From: Mycobacterium sp. IDR2000157661
GTDB taxonomy: Bacteria > Actinomycetota > Actinomycetes > Mycobacteriales > Mycobacteriaceae
DNA length: 64,000 bases
Reading direction: 5' to 3'
NCBI RefSeq assembly: GCF_022317005.1
Contig: NZ_CP081006.1
Span: 4,712,001-4,776,000 of the forward strand
Each line of letters begins with the position of its first letter. The stretch's first letter is position 1. The notes under the pieces are model-generated. The model was not told the origin of the DNA and searched no databases. It was given only the letters and a program-made list of their open reading frames with translations. Below, one piece after another: positions 34,253 through 43,329 of the stretch. A program made the translations under genes and the position numbers.

Positions 34253-35249
34253 TCTTCTCTTGTTCCTGCGCGGCGGCTGACCGCCGCATCGCCAGCGACG
34301 TCAACCGGGTGAGGACCGGCTGGGGAAGCACTTTGGCGGCGAACACCATCGCCTTCTGGGTGATCGTCAGTGGGTAGGCTCCGCCCCGCATGGCGCCCTG
34401 CCGGGGAATGCCGAGAACGACCCGCGACATGTGATGCATGCCCGACGCGGGCAGCATCCTGTTGGCCGCCAACAGCATCGAAGCATCGGGTCCGACACCG
34501 CGACGTACGAACGGAGCGCTGTCGTTCAACGCTTTGGCTACGCCGTCGGTGAACTTCTCCGGCGGCCTGGCGAGCTTCATCGCCAACCGCCCGCGGCTGT
34601 CCATCGTCTGATGCAGGCGCGCGTAGGGCCCGTTGAAGTCCCGGTCGTCGGTGGTGCCCGCATCGGTGATGATGTCGGTGTCGTAGGTACCGGTCACCAA
34701 GACGGTCACGCCGAGCCCGAACGGGGAGATCTCGCCTGCCAGCGATTCCCCCCAGCGTTCCATCGCGGCCTTGCTCGCCGAGTACGGTCCGGTCCCCGGC
34801 TGCCCGCGCACCCCTGCCGAACTGCACACCAACACAATGCGACCCTCCCCTGCCGCGCGCATCGACGGCAGCAACGCCTTCGTCAACGCGACGGGGCCCA
34901 TTACATGCGTGGCGAACATGTTCTGCCACAACGCCATGTCGGTTTCCTCCACCATGCCTGCGGCGGAGATGCCTGCGTTGTGCACGAGGGCGTATGGCGC
35001 CCCGACGCTTTCCTCGACCACTTTGGCGGCAGCCGAGATCGACGCGGCATCTGCCAGGTCGAGCTGGACACCGAGCAGTCTCTGGTCGTCCGCACCTGCT
35101 CCCGTCGCATCGCGCAGCAACGGCATCGCCCGATCGGGCGTGCGCATCGCTGCGATCACACGCCAGCCCTCGCGATAGAGACGCACGGCCGAAGCGAAGC
35201 CGAGCCCGCGCGATGCGCCCGTGATGATGACGCTGCGCGGCTCACCCAT
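34236..35249 (-). CDS. Short-chain dehydrogenase/reductase
   Basis: 337-residue classical SDR with a C-terminal extension of about 80 residues. NAD(P) motif 'IITGASRGLGFASAVRLYREGW', 'VHNAGISAAG', catalytic Ser in 'IVLVCSSAGVRG' and 'YSASKAAMERW' (YxxxK). The end overlaps the aldehyde dehydrogenase by 17 bases, and its start overlaps the AveC-like gene by eight. Substrate unknown; oxidation of a hydroxylated intermediate is the obvious guess from context. Confidence 0.9.
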   Translation of the reverse strand: MGEPRSVIITGASRGLGFASAVRLYREGWRVIAAMRTPDRAMPLLRDATGAGADDQRLLGVQLDLADAASISAAAKVVEESVGAPYALVHNAGISAAGMVEETDMALWQNMFATHVMGPVALTKALLPSMRAAGEGRIVLVCSSAGVRGQPGTGPYSASKAAMERWGESLAGEISPFGLGVTVLVTGTYDTDIITDAGTTDDRDFNGPYARLHQTMDSRGRLAMKLARPPEKFTDGVAKALNDSAPFVRRGVGPDASMLLAANRMLPASGMHHMSRVVLGIPRQGAMRGGAYPLTITQKAMVFAAKVLPQPVLTRLTSLAMRRSAAAQEQEKSANDG

Positions 35250-36378
35250 TCTGGTTCTCTGGTGCGCAGGCGCCCTGACCCGGCGGAGGTGGCGTCACCT
35301 CGGGTCGTCCGTCCGGCTGGCCGCTCATCCAGGTCGACCAGATGCCCACCGAGTACGGGCCCCGGGCGCCCGCCTCTTCGTAGTAGCCCTGCGGGTCATA
35401 AACTTTGGCCTCCGGATAGGGCCATGGGCAGGCGACCGAGGTGGCCAACCCGCTGGCCTTGATGGCCGCGAACCACGCGCCGTAGGTGAAGTAGGACACG
35501 TTGATGATGGCGAACATCACCAGGAACGTGCCGAGCACCGGACGGCTGGGGACGAGCCTGGCCTTCGCGGCGAGCTTCTCGGCCACCGACTTCCCGGTGT
35601 CGTCGCGGTAGACCAGGATCGCCGCGGGCACCATGACGAAGCACACCGCGAACGACTCCCAGATCAACGGAAACTGGAAGGTCGTACCGGCGAACACCGA
35701 TCCGAACGGAATGACCTGCGAGTAGATGTACATTCCGGTCCGTACCAGGAAGATCTCCAGGCACGCATCGAAGATGAACCCGATCACCAGTGTCAGGAGC
35801 CCGAGACTCCACAGCGGATGTCGCGAGACGAAGGCCTCCGGGCCTTTGCGCGCCTGCAGTCGGCGCAGGATTGCGACGGCCGGAAAGTACGGCGCGAAGT
35901 AGAACATCACGTACCCGAAGACCAGGAACGGCTCCACCGTCGGCGACAACGACACCAGCGGCCAGGACTCGGGCCAGTGCAGCAGTTCGGGGTTGTACAC
36001 CGCGAACGGCGCCCAGTTCATGATCGGGTCCTGCCACACGATCAAGGTGGTGCACAGGAACATCAGCATGATCGGGCTACCGGGGTGCCGTTTCCATCCG
36101 ACGATGAAGATGACGATCAGGGCGATCAGCGCGATGACGGTGCCGACCTCGTGCAGATAGATCCAGTCTTCCCAGCCGAAGATGAAATCGACCGGTCGCG
36201 GCCTGCCGTCGACGTCGGGATTGGCGATACGCGGATCGAGATACCTGCGTGACGACAGCGCGAAGAAGGCCAAGAACGCCACCAGGGCGCCGAAGGCGAT
36301 GTACCCGCCCCAGTTGTGTTTGCGTCCGGGCTTCGGGCGAGTCGGCTCGTCCGCCACCAGCGGATCCTTGGTGGTCAT
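35242..36378 (-). CDS. AveC-like (spirocyclase-family) membrane protein
   Basis: 378-residue membrane protein with about seven hydrophobic segments and hydrophilic ends. It shares the AveC-family layout with the smaller protein at 23706-24491, for example 'QDPIMNWAPFAVYNPELLHWPESWPLVS' and 'DACLEIFLVRTGMYIYSQVIPFGSVFAG'. The C-terminus is Pro-rich and probably extracytoplasmic. Placed in the P450-aldehyde dehydrogenase operon between the SDR and the binding-protein gene. A membrane enzyme acting on, or holding, a hydrophobic substrate is inferred; activity is not established for mycobacterial members. Confidence 0.75.
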   Translation of the reverse strand: MTTKDPLVADEPTRPKPGRKHNWGGYIAFGALVAFLAFFALSSRRYLDPRIANPDVDGRPRPVDFIFGWEDWIYLHEVGTVIALIALIVIFIVGWKRHPGSPIMLMFLCTTLIVWQDPIMNWAPFAVYNPELLHWPESWPLVSLSPTVEPFLVFGYVMFYFAPYFPAVAILRRLQARKGPEAFVSRHPLWSLGLLTLVIGFIFDACLEIFLVRTGMYIYSQVIPFGSVFAGTTFQFPLIWESFAVCFVMVPAAILVYRDDTGKSVAEKLAAKARLVPSRPVLGTFLVMFAIINVSYFTYGAWFAAIKASGLATSVACPWPYPEAKVYDPQGYYEEAGARGPYSVGIWSTWMSGQPDGRPEVTPPPPGQGACAPENQNG

Positions 36379-36382
36379 CTAA

Positions 36383-37501
36383 TCAGCCGTCCTCTCCGAA
36401 GCGATCGACCAGGTGCGACGTGGTGCCGTCGGCGTCGAGGGTGCGCGCCACCAGATATCCGGCACCCATCCAGGCCCGGCGAGTCCACTTGCCCAACGAG
36501 ATCCGCGTGCCCGGTGCCCCCGAGGCCGCAGGCAGCATCTTGACGCGCTCCAGCGCCTCCTTGACTCCGCGGGGGCTGAGCGGATGGGCGTCGGAGAAGG
36601 CCCGCACCAGCGTCGCGGCGACGTCGCGGTTCACCACCGACACGCAGTATTCGGGTCGGCTGCCGTTGTACTTCGCCGCGTAGCGGTCCAGGAAGTCCTG
36701 GCCGATCGGATTGCCTTCGTCGTACTGGTCGATCCCGGTCCAGCCCAGAAACGCCTGCCACATGATCGGATTGACCCACGCATTCTGGAACGCCGTGGTG
36801 GTGAAGCGCGGAGGATCCCAGTCGACGGCCTCCAGTGCCGGATTGATGAAGACGATCCCGAACCCGAACCCGAGGTGCACGATGGCCTCGGCCTTCGCGT
36901 CGTGCAGGGTGCGCACCGCGTCGCTGATGTCCTGCGCGGTCTGGGCGATCGCCGCCTCCGCGACGATGCGAACGCCTTTGCGGACGGCAGCACCTCGAAG
37001 GTTGCGCAGGTAACTCTCGCCGATGAGGTTCTGCTCGACCAGCACGCCGATCTCGGTCAACCCGCGCTTGGCGATGAGATCGACGAGAAAGATCGGTTCG
37101 TCGGTCATCGACCCCTGGGGGAAGGCGAATGTCCACTCGCCCAACCAGTCGTCGGTGCCGGTGACACTGATCGCGGGCACCTTGAACCGCTCCTCGATCG
37201 CCTCGCGCATCGGGACGCAGTTGTCGGTGATGTGCGGCCCGAAGACCACCAGGCAACCCTCCTCGACGAGTTCGCCGTATGCGTCGATCACGGCCTTGAC
37301 CGATCCCTTCGGCAGGCCCTCGACCTCCCGGTAGATCATCTGCACCGGCCGATCCATCAGACCCTGCTCGTGGGCCTCTTCAAAGACGAGGTCGAAGCAC
37401 TGGGTGAACGAGGCCATCAGTTCGTCGGGAAAGCCGGGCGGCAGTGTGAAGTCCATCAGATACCCGACCTTGATCGGCTCAGCGGTGCTCTCGTAGGACA
37501 A
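36383..37501 (-). CDS. Periplasmic-binding-fold (Leu/Ile/Val type) protein lacking a signal peptide
   Basis: 372-residue protein of the type I periplasmic-binding fold used by branched-chain amino acid and amide sensors. It opens 'IKVGYLMDFTLPPGFPDELMASFTQCFDLVFEEAHEQGL', then 'VVFGPHITDNCVPMREAIEERFKVPAISVTGTD' and 'FAFPQGSMTDEPIFLVDLIAKRG'. Unlike transport proteins it has neither a hydrophobic signal sequence nor a lipobox, and no permease or ATPase gene is close. A cytoplasmic ligand sensor or carrier is therefore likely. First gene of the leftward operon, with the 17-bp motif 42 bases before its start. Confidence 0.82.
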   Translation of the reverse strand: MSYESTAEPIKVGYLMDFTLPPGFPDELMASFTQCFDLVFEEAHEQGLMDRPVQMIYREVEGLPKGSVKAVIDAYGELVEEGCLVVFGPHITDNCVPMREAIEERFKVPAISVTGTDDWLGEWTFAFPQGSMTDEPIFLVDLIAKRGLTEIGVLVEQNLIGESYLRNLRGAAVRKGVRIVAEAAIAQTAQDISDAVRTLHDAKAEAIVHLGFGFGIVFINPALEAVDWDPPRFTTTAFQNAWVNPIMWQAFLGWTGIDQYDEGNPIGQDFLDRYAAKYNGSRPEYCVSVVNRDVAATLVRAFSDAHPLSPRGVKEALERVKMLPAASGAPGTRISLGKWTRRAWMGAGYLVARTLDADGTTSHLVDRFGEDG

Positions 37502-37542
37502 CCTGACCTCCCGACGGCTGCAGTGTTCGGGTTTGCGATACG

Positions 37543-37559
37543 AAACCTAATATTTGTTC
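37543..37559 (+). promoter_or_regulatory. Locus 17-bp motif, copy 4 (before binding-protein operon)
   Basis: AAACCTAATATTTGTTC, 15 of 16 matches to the consensus. It sits 42 bases upstream of the start of the binding-protein gene that opens the P450/aldehyde dehydrogenase operon. Confidence 0.65.
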
Positions 37560-37587
37560 AGACCCTAGCGGGGAGCGTCCCACCGCG

Positions 37588-38439
37588 TCAATCACCGGTT
37601 CTGGCCGGTCCGGCGAGGTAGACGTCGATCATCTCGTTGAGCCCCCGCGCCACCTGCGAGTCATCGGTGAGCGGTCCCGCGATGGCTGCCCGCGCCGCCT
37701 CGGGCATGGCCAGGCCTTCGGCGATCAGCCGGCCGGCCGCGATGAGCACGCGCGTCGAGGCGACTTCGCGCAGCCCCCCCGTTTCCAGGCGACGGATCGC
37801 CTGGCCGAAACGGACCAGTTCGGCCGCCGTCGCCGGGTCCACCCCGGCCTCCCTGGCGACGATCCCTTCCTCGATCTCGGGAGGCGGGAACCCGAACTCG
37901 ATGGCGACCATTCGCTGCCGCGTCGAGTCCTTGAGGTCTTTGAGGACGCTCTGGTAGCCGGGGTTGTAGGAGACGACCAGCCCGAACCCCGGTGCCGCGT
38001 CCAGCGTGACCCCGAGGCGCTCGATCGGCAGTTGGCGCCGGTAGTCCGCCAGCGGATGCAATACCACGGTGGTGTCCTGGCGCGCCTCGACCACCTCGTC
38101 GAGGTAGCAGATCGCTCCTTCGCGGACGGCCCGGGTCAGCGGCCCGTCCACCCAGACGGTCTCGTCGCCCTTCAGCAGGTAGCGGCCGACCAGGTCAGCG
38201 GTGGTGAGGTCGTCATGGCAGGCGACGGTGATCAGCTCGCGATCCAGATCGTGGGCCATGGCTTCGACGAAGCGGGTCTTGCCACACCCCGTCGGGCCCT
38301 TCAAGACCAGCGACAGACCCTGGCGATAGGCCGCCTTGAAGACCGTCTCCTCATTGCCCAACGGTTGGTAGAACGGGCGCGGTGACCCGGCCTGCGGCGT
38401 GGCGCCGTTCTGACACGCAAGCCCTGAGTCGGTGGCCAT
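37588..38439 (-). CDS. MoxR-type AAA+ ATPase, CbbQ/NirQ/NorQ family
   Basis: 283-residue AAA+ ATPase from ATG 38437-38439 (MATDSGLACQNG); earlier in-frame starts reach 38475. Walker A 'LKGPTGCGKTRFVEAMA', Walker B 'GAICYLDEVVEARQDT', sensor region 'GLVVSYNPGYQ' and the C-terminal CbbQ domain. Family members form hexamers that, with a VWA protein, remodel or load metal into partner enzymes (Rubisco activase CbbQO, nitric oxide reductase NorQD). The VWA partner is encoded upstream at 38590-40278. No such client is encoded here, so its target is unknown. Confidence 0.88.
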   Translation of the reverse strand: MATDSGLACQNGATPQAGSPRPFYQPLGNEETVFKAAYRQGLSLVLKGPTGCGKTRFVEAMAHDLDRELITVACHDDLTTADLVGRYLLKGDETVWVDGPLTRAVREGAICYLDEVVEARQDTTVVLHPLADYRRQLPIERLGVTLDAAPGFGLVVSYNPGYQSVLKDLKDSTRQRMVAIEFGFPPPEIEEGIVAREAGVDPATAAELVRFGQAIRRLETGGLREVASTRVLIAAGRLIAEGLAMPEAARAAIAGPLTDDSQVARGLNEMIDVYLAGPARTGD

Positions 38440-38487
38440 GGCGTCCCTCTCCCTCGTCATTCCCTGCGTGTGCATGCAGCCTAGCCG

Positions 38488-38504
38488 GAACAGATGTTTG
38501 TTTC
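38488..38504 (-). promoter_or_regulatory. Locus 17-bp motif, copy 5 (before NorQ-like gene)
   Basis: On the minus strand: GAAACAAACATCTGTTC, 13 of 16 matches to the consensus. It lies 48 bases upstream of the NorQ-like start. Confidence 0.6.
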
Positions 38505-38589
38505 AAGCATGGTCAGCCGTTGTCGAACGAATTCCAGGATCGCACCAACCCTGTTCTGCGCCTTGTGATCCGCACGACGGAACCGTCCG

Positions 38590-40278
38590 CTATGCCACAC
38601 GACGCCGGGTCTCGGCCGAACGGATGGCCGACCGGAACAAGGGCCCGATCACGCCGGCGAGCTGGTCGGGGCGACCGATCGTCGCGTGGGCCGCGCTGCC
38701 GAACACCCGCCGCAACGCCGCCACGTCGGTGCTCGCGCCGACGGTCAGGCACACACATCCGGTTCCGCGGCGTCGGGCCTCGGTCAGTGCTCGTCTGGAA
38801 TCGGCCGCTCCGTAGGCGCGTTCGTACCCGTGGTCGTACGCCAGCCCGTCGGAGATGACCACCAACAGCCGGCGGGATGTGCCGCCGCGGGCCTCCAGCA
38901 CCGCCGCGCCGTGGCGGATCGCGGCCCCGAGTCGCGAATAGGCACCCGGTTCCAGGCTGTTGAGCCGCTGGATCACGCGGGCGTCGAGGTGATCGTCGAA
39001 TCGCTTGACCGGGACGATGTTCACCGTGGTGCGCCCTTGCGAGTAGTAGCCGAACAGGGCGACCCGGTCCCCCAGGTCATGCAGCGCCACGCAGAGATTC
39101 GCGGCCACCGTGCGCTGCTGCTGATGGACCGTTCGGCCGAGGGTGCCGGCCTCGGCGGCGGAGCCCGAGACATCGAGCAGCAGGAGGACGGAAAGATCGC
39201 GACGCCTGCGCAGGCTGTCGAGGTACACCGCCTCGTCGGGTACCGCCCCGGCCCTGACCTCCACCCGTTCCTCGACAGCGGCATCGATGTCGATGTCGTC
39301 GCCCTGCGACTGCCGGTGCCTGCGGTGCAGGCCCATGCCGAGCCGCGCCAACGGTCGTCGCACACCGATGGCACCGTCGATCGACTGCGGTGCCGACGCC
39401 TTGATCGGCGCCTCGACTTCGCGGACTGTGCACCAATCGGCCCGATATGCCTTGCGATTCGCATCCCATTCGGGGTACTTGAATCCGTGCTGCGAGACGT
39501 CGGCCACTTCTTCGGCCGCCGTCGTGGCCGCCGACGACACCGCGTAGGCGCCGCGGTTCGCCGATGCGGTGCGATGAGTGGGTGAGTCGGCCCCGGGCGG
39601 GCCCGCACCGTCGCCGCCCGACTTCCGTGCCGACGACAGCATCTTCTTCAGCCATTTACCGATGGCTCCACCGCCGCCGACGGGACTGGTGAACAGGTCC
39701 GGGTCGTCGGTGTCGTCGACTTCCCCGTCGTCGAGTTCTTCCAGCGCTTCCTTGCTCTCGCGACGCGGTACGTGGCCCACCGTCTCATCGTCCACCGCCG
39801 TACCGGGCCGGTCGCCCGCCGCGATGACCTTCTTGGCGCGGATGACACCGAACGCTGCCGGCGAATCGCCGACAGCGTCTTTACCGGAAGCGATGGTCAA
39901 CGACTCCGCGGGCGAACCGCTGCGGCGCGCCACCTCGCGATCAGCGAGCATGGACAGCGCGCCGGGCAGCAAGGCGCCGTTGGCCAGCAGTGCACGATGG
40001 CCTTCGATCACCAGATACCGCCTCGCCACCCGCGGACGGCGGACCAGCGGGCCGACGGCCTCGGGGTCCAGGCTGCCCGCGGCGATCAACGAGGCCTGTA
40101 CCGCAATCGAATCGACGTTCGCCCGGCCACCGGCGGTCGGATCCAGGAACACCGTCTGCCCGTCCGTCCAGGACGGTTCGCCGGGGTCGAGTGGGGCCAC
40201 CGCCATGGGGCGGCCCGCGAGCGCCGAAGCCAGCATCCCGAGGCTCTGCAGGCGGTCGTCTGCGGCGTCGCAGGCCAC
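38590..40278 (-). CDS. VWA-domain protein, NorD/CbbO-like partner
   Basis: 562-residue protein with a C-terminal von Willebrand A domain. The metal-ion-dependent adhesion site is 'LLLLDVSGSAAEAGTLGRTV' (DxSxS), with the later aspartate in 'LLVVISDGLAYDHGY'. The N-terminal two thirds contain acidic linker (EELDDGEVDDTDD) and no known catalytic motif. GTG 40276-40278 was chosen, with AGGAGG before it. It is the usual partner of NorQ-type ATPases and the two genes run in the same direction, separated by 150 bases that hold a 17-bp motif. Confidence 0.85.
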   Translation of the reverse strand: MACDAADDRLQSLGMLASALAGRPMAVAPLDPGEPSWTDGQTVFLDPTAGGRANVDSIAVQASLIAAGSLDPEAVGPLVRRPRVARRYLVIEGHRALLANGALLPGALSMLADREVARRSGSPAESLTIASGKDAVGDSPAAFGVIRAKKVIAAGDRPGTAVDDETVGHVPRRESKEALEELDDGEVDDTDDPDLFTSPVGGGGAIGKWLKKMLSSARKSGGDGAGPPGADSPTHRTASANRGAYAVSSAATTAAEEVADVSQHGFKYPEWDANRKAYRADWCTVREVEAPIKASAPQSIDGAIGVRRPLARLGMGLHRRHRQSQGDDIDIDAAVEERVEVRAGAVPDEAVYLDSLRRRRDLSVLLLLDVSGSAAEAGTLGRTVHQQQRTVAANLCVALHDLGDRVALFGYYSQGRTTVNIVPVKRFDDHLDARVIQRLNSLEPGAYSRLGAAIRHGAAVLEARGGTSRRLLVVISDGLAYDHGYERAYGAADSRRALTEARRRGTGCVCLTVGASTDVAALRRVFGSAAHATIGRPDQLAGVIGPLFRSAIRSAETRRRVA

Positions 40279-40302
40279 CCTCCACCTCCTGCCACATCTG
40301 GT

Positions 40303-40319
40303 TGACCAAATATCTGTTC
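40303..40319 (+). promoter_or_regulatory. Locus 17-bp motif, copy 6 (VWA / SDR divergent promoter)
   Basis: TGACCAAATATCTGTTC, 14 of 16 matches to the consensus. It lies 25 bases from the VWA gene start (leftward) and 93 bases from the SDR start (rightward), so it can serve both. Confidence 0.65.
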
Positions 40320-40411
40320 CACCGTAGAGTTCGCTCCGCTGGGAGTCAATCTTCCGCTCCCCACCGGACTGCGCCCGTGGCGCGCACGCATCGAAAGGCA
40401 GCCTTCTCAAC

Positions 40412-41386
40412 ATGATCGACTTCACCGGCCAGGTGGTGATCGTCACCGGTGCCGGCCGCGGCCTCGGCCGGCTCTACGCCCTCGACATGGCGCGGCGAGG
40501 CGCGGCGGTCGTGGTCAACGACCTCGGCGGCACGATGCACGGCGACGGATCCGACACCCGTGTCGCCGACGAGGTGGTCGAGGAGATCACCCGAGACGGC
40601 GGGCGTGCGGTGGCCTCCTACGACTCGGTCGACAGTCCCGAAGGCGGGCAGGCCATCGTCGATGCCGCCGTCTCGTCGTTCGGCCGCCTCGACGCCGTGG
40701 TGAGCAATGCGGGCATCTTCAACAGCATCCCGTTCGAGCGCCTCACCGCCGACCAGTGGCGTCGCATGCTGAGCGTGCATCTTGACGGCGGCTTCTACCT
40801 CAGCAGGGCCGCGTTCACGGTGATGGCGAAGCAGAAGTACGGCCGATTCGTGTTCATCTCCTCGTCAGCAGGCAACTTCGGCCAACCGATGGAGGCGCAC
40901 TACGCGGCCGCCAAGACGGGACTGGTCGGATTGTCCAACGTGATCGCGATCGAGGGTGCCGAACACGGGATTGTCTCCAACACCGTTCTGCCGACGGGCT
41001 TCTCGCGGATGGTCACCGAGACCGTCGGGGACGAGAAGTTCCTCGCCGAGTCCGGATTCATGCAAGCGATCCGGGCCGAACTCGTGGTTCCCCTGGTGGT
41101 TTTCCTGGCGAGCAAGGCATGCGACGTCACCCATCACAACTACTCGGCGTGTGCCGGACGCTACGCACGGGTGTTCGTCGGGCTCAGCGAGGGCTGGTTG
41201 GCGGACGCCGGGAGCGAGCCGACCGCTGAAGACATCCTCGAGCACATCGACGAGGTGTCCAGCACCGAGAAGTTCATCGTGCCGGAGTCCATCGTCGACG
41301 AAGTGCTGGAAGTCTGCGACCGCCGCGGCATCAGCCCGATGCCGGACAACGCCGAGGTTGCGTTCCCCGACGCGACCGACAGTTGA
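40412..41386 (+). CDS. Short-chain dehydrogenase (multifunctional-enzyme type)
   Basis: 324-residue SDR resembling the hydroxyacyl-CoA dehydrogenase domain of peroxisomal multifunctional enzyme. 'VVIVTGAGRGLGRLYALDMARRGAAVVVNDLGG' (the VNDLGG is typical), 'VSNAGIF', Ser in 'FVFISSSAGNFGQP' and 'HYAAAKTGLVG' (YxxxK). A C-terminal tail of about 60 residues follows. First gene of a rightward operon: SDR, amidohydrolase, nitroreductase, SnoaL-like protein. Probably oxidises a beta-hydroxyacyl or ring alcohol. Confidence 0.92.
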   Translation: MIDFTGQVVIVTGAGRGLGRLYALDMARRGAAVVVNDLGGTMHGDGSDTRVADEVVEEITRDGGRAVASYDSVDSPEGGQAIVDAAVSSFGRLDAVVSNAGIFNSIPFERLTADQWRRMLSVHLDGGFYLSRAAFTVMAKQKYGRFVFISSSAGNFGQPMEAHYAAAKTGLVGLSNVIAIEGAEHGIVSNTVLPTGFSRMVTETVGDEKFLAESGFMQAIRAELVVPLVVFLASKACDVTHHNYSACAGRYARVFVGLSEGWLADAGSEPTAEDILEHIDEVSSTEKFIVPESIVDEVLEVCDRRGISPMPDNAEVAFPDATDS

Positions 41387-41397
41387 GGAGACATCAG

Positions 41398-42678
41398 ATG
41401 GATATGAACGACTTCGTCCTCGTATCGGTCGACGACCACATGGTCGAGCCACCGGACATGTTCGACGGTCATATCCCGGCCAGGTACAAAGACGACGCAC
41501 CGAAACTCGTTCAACGCGAAGACGGCACCGATGCATGGGTCTTCGAGGGACAGGAGGCCACCAACGTCGGCTTGAACGCCGTCGCCGGACGCCCACCCGA
41601 CGAGTACGGCGCGGAACCGACCAAGCTCTCCGAGATCCGCGAGGGCTGCTACAACATCCACGAGCGGATCCGCGACATGAACGCCAACGGCGTCGCCGCG
41701 GCGTTGTGCTTCCCGTCCTACCCGCAGTTCTGTGGTCAGTACTTCGCCCGTGCCCGCGACAAGGACCTCGGCCTCGCCGTGTTGCAGGCCTACAACGACT
41801 GGAACATCGACGAATGGTGCGGCACCTATCCGGGCCGCATGATTCCCCAGGCGCTGCCACCGATCTGGGATCCCGGGCTGATGGCCGACGAGGTTCGACG
41901 GGTGGCCGAGAAGGGTTGTCACGCCGTCTCCTTCTCCGAGAACCCCACCAAGATCGACTACCCGTCGATCCACGACCCGCACTGGGATCCCTTCTGGCGC
42001 GCCTGCAGCGACACCGACACCGTGGTGAACCTGCACATCGGTTCGTCGTCGAGCGTCGTCATCACCTCGATCGACGCTCCGGTGGACACCATGATCACCT
42101 TGCAGCCCATGAGCATCGTCCAAGCCGCCGCCGATCTCATCTGGTCACCGATGCTGCGCAAGTTCCCCGACCTGACGTTCGCTTTGTCCGAGGGGGGAAT
42201 CGGTTGGGTGCCCTACTTCCTGGAACGCATCGACCGCACCTACAAGATGCACCGTGCGTGGACCCACCAGGATTTCGGCGACAAGCTGCCCAGTGAGGTG
42301 TTCCTCGACCGGGTCGCGCTCTGCTTCATCGATGACGAGTTCGGCATCGAAAGTCGCCACAGACTCAATCTCGACATGGTGACGTGGGAATGCGACTACC
42401 CGCATTCGGATTCCACCTGGCCGCTGTCCCCCGAGACACTGGCCCTGTACCTCGACGGTGTGCCGGATGACGAGATCGACAAGATCACCCATCTGAACGC
42501 CATGCGGCTCTATTCGTTCGACATGTTCGACCATCTCCCCAAGGAGCGGCTGACTGTCGGGGCGCTTCGCGCGCAGGCCGCCGATGTCGACCTCGGCTTC
42601 CGCTCGTCGGACCGGCTGAAGAAGACCGGAACGGACACCGTGACGGTGCTCGACCTCGCTTCGAAATTGTCCACGTAA
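41398..42678 (+). CDS. Amidohydrolase-2 family metal-dependent hydrolase/decarboxylase
   Basis: 426-residue TIM-barrel protein of the PF04909 type, a family with hydrolases and decarboxylases for ring-cleavage and polyketide-like acids. N-terminal 'VSVDDHMVEPPDMFDGHIPARY' carries the first metal ligands in the form DxH. 'NLHIGSSSSVV' supplies a barrel histidine, 'ALSEGGIGWVPYFLERIDR' and 'WECDYPHSDSTWP' supply the late Asp and His. ATG 41398 was taken since GAGGAGA lies at the right distance. Long inserts suggest a large hydrophobic substrate. Confidence 0.88.
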   Translation: MDMNDFVLVSVDDHMVEPPDMFDGHIPARYKDDAPKLVQREDGTDAWVFEGQEATNVGLNAVAGRPPDEYGAEPTKLSEIREGCYNIHERIRDMNANGVAAALCFPSYPQFCGQYFARARDKDLGLAVLQAYNDWNIDEWCGTYPGRMIPQALPPIWDPGLMADEVRRVAEKGCHAVSFSENPTKIDYPSIHDPHWDPFWRACSDTDTVVNLHIGSSSSVVITSIDAPVDTMITLQPMSIVQAAADLIWSPMLRKFPDLTFALSEGGIGWVPYFLERIDRTYKMHRAWTHQDFGDKLPSEVFLDRVALCFIDDEFGIESRHRLNLDMVTWECDYPHSDSTWPLSPETLALYLDGVPDDEIDKITHLNAMRLYSFDMFDHLPKERLTVGALRAQAADVDLGFRSSDRLKKTGTDTVTVLDLASKLST

Positions 42679-42687
42679 GGCACCGCC

Positions 42688-43329
42688 GTGGATGTCGAGC
42701 AGCTACTCACTTCGACACGGTCCGCGCGCAGATCGTTGGACCTGGACGCCGGCGTCGATGTCGAGGAGCTCCGCGACTGCCTACGAATCGGGCTGCAGGC
42801 AGCCAACGGCTCGAACCAGCAGTCGTGGCGCTGGTTGATCGTGACCGATGCCGGGCTTCGCGAACGGATCGCCGCCCTGTACCGGGATGCGTACCTGACG
42901 AAGGTCGGCGGCCAGTTGATCGCTGGATTCATGCCCGCGGGCACTGGCGAACACCGGTTGATGTCGTCCACCGAATGGCTCGTCGAACACCTGGCACACG
43001 TGCCGGTACTGGTGATCCCCTGTTACGAACTTTCGATGCCGCGAACCGACGGTGACGAATCCTTCTATTTGGCGACGCTGTACGGATCGATATTTCCCGC
43101 CGTCTGGAACTTTCAGTTGGCGCTGCACACACGCGGCTACGGTACGTGCATCACGACGCTGCATCTGCATCACGAGAAGGCCGTGGCCGACTTGCTCGGC
43201 ATTCCCGAGGAATTCGTCCAGGGCTGTCTGCTGCCGGTGGCGCGTATCCGCGGCGGACGCAGGTTCGTGCCCGCACCGCGCCGACCGATTGAGGAGGTCA
43301 TCGGCATCAACGGATGGGAGAACCGATGA
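42688..43329 (+). CDS. Nitroreductase-family FMN protein
   Basis: 213-residue nitroreductase-fold protein. N-terminal 'RSARRSLDLDAGVDVEELRDCLRIGLQAANGSNQQSWRWLIV' gives the FMN-phosphate contacts (RSxR, SNQQ-W), and 'WNFQLALHTRGYGTCITTLHLHHEKAVADLLGIPEEFVQGCLLPVARI' is the family C-terminal half. In catabolic clusters such proteins often reduce or dehydrogenate ring compounds rather than nitro groups. GTG start at 42688; its TGA overlaps the next gene by four bases. Confidence 0.87.
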   Translation: MDVEQLLTSTRSARRSLDLDAGVDVEELRDCLRIGLQAANGSNQQSWRWLIVTDAGLRERIAALYRDAYLTKVGGQLIAGFMPAGTGEHRLMSSTEWLVEHLAHVPVLVIPCYELSMPRTDGDESFYLATLYGSIFPAVWNFQLALHTRGYGTCITTLHLHHEKAVADLLGIPEEFVQGCLLPVARIRGGRRFVPAPRRPIEEVIGINGWENR

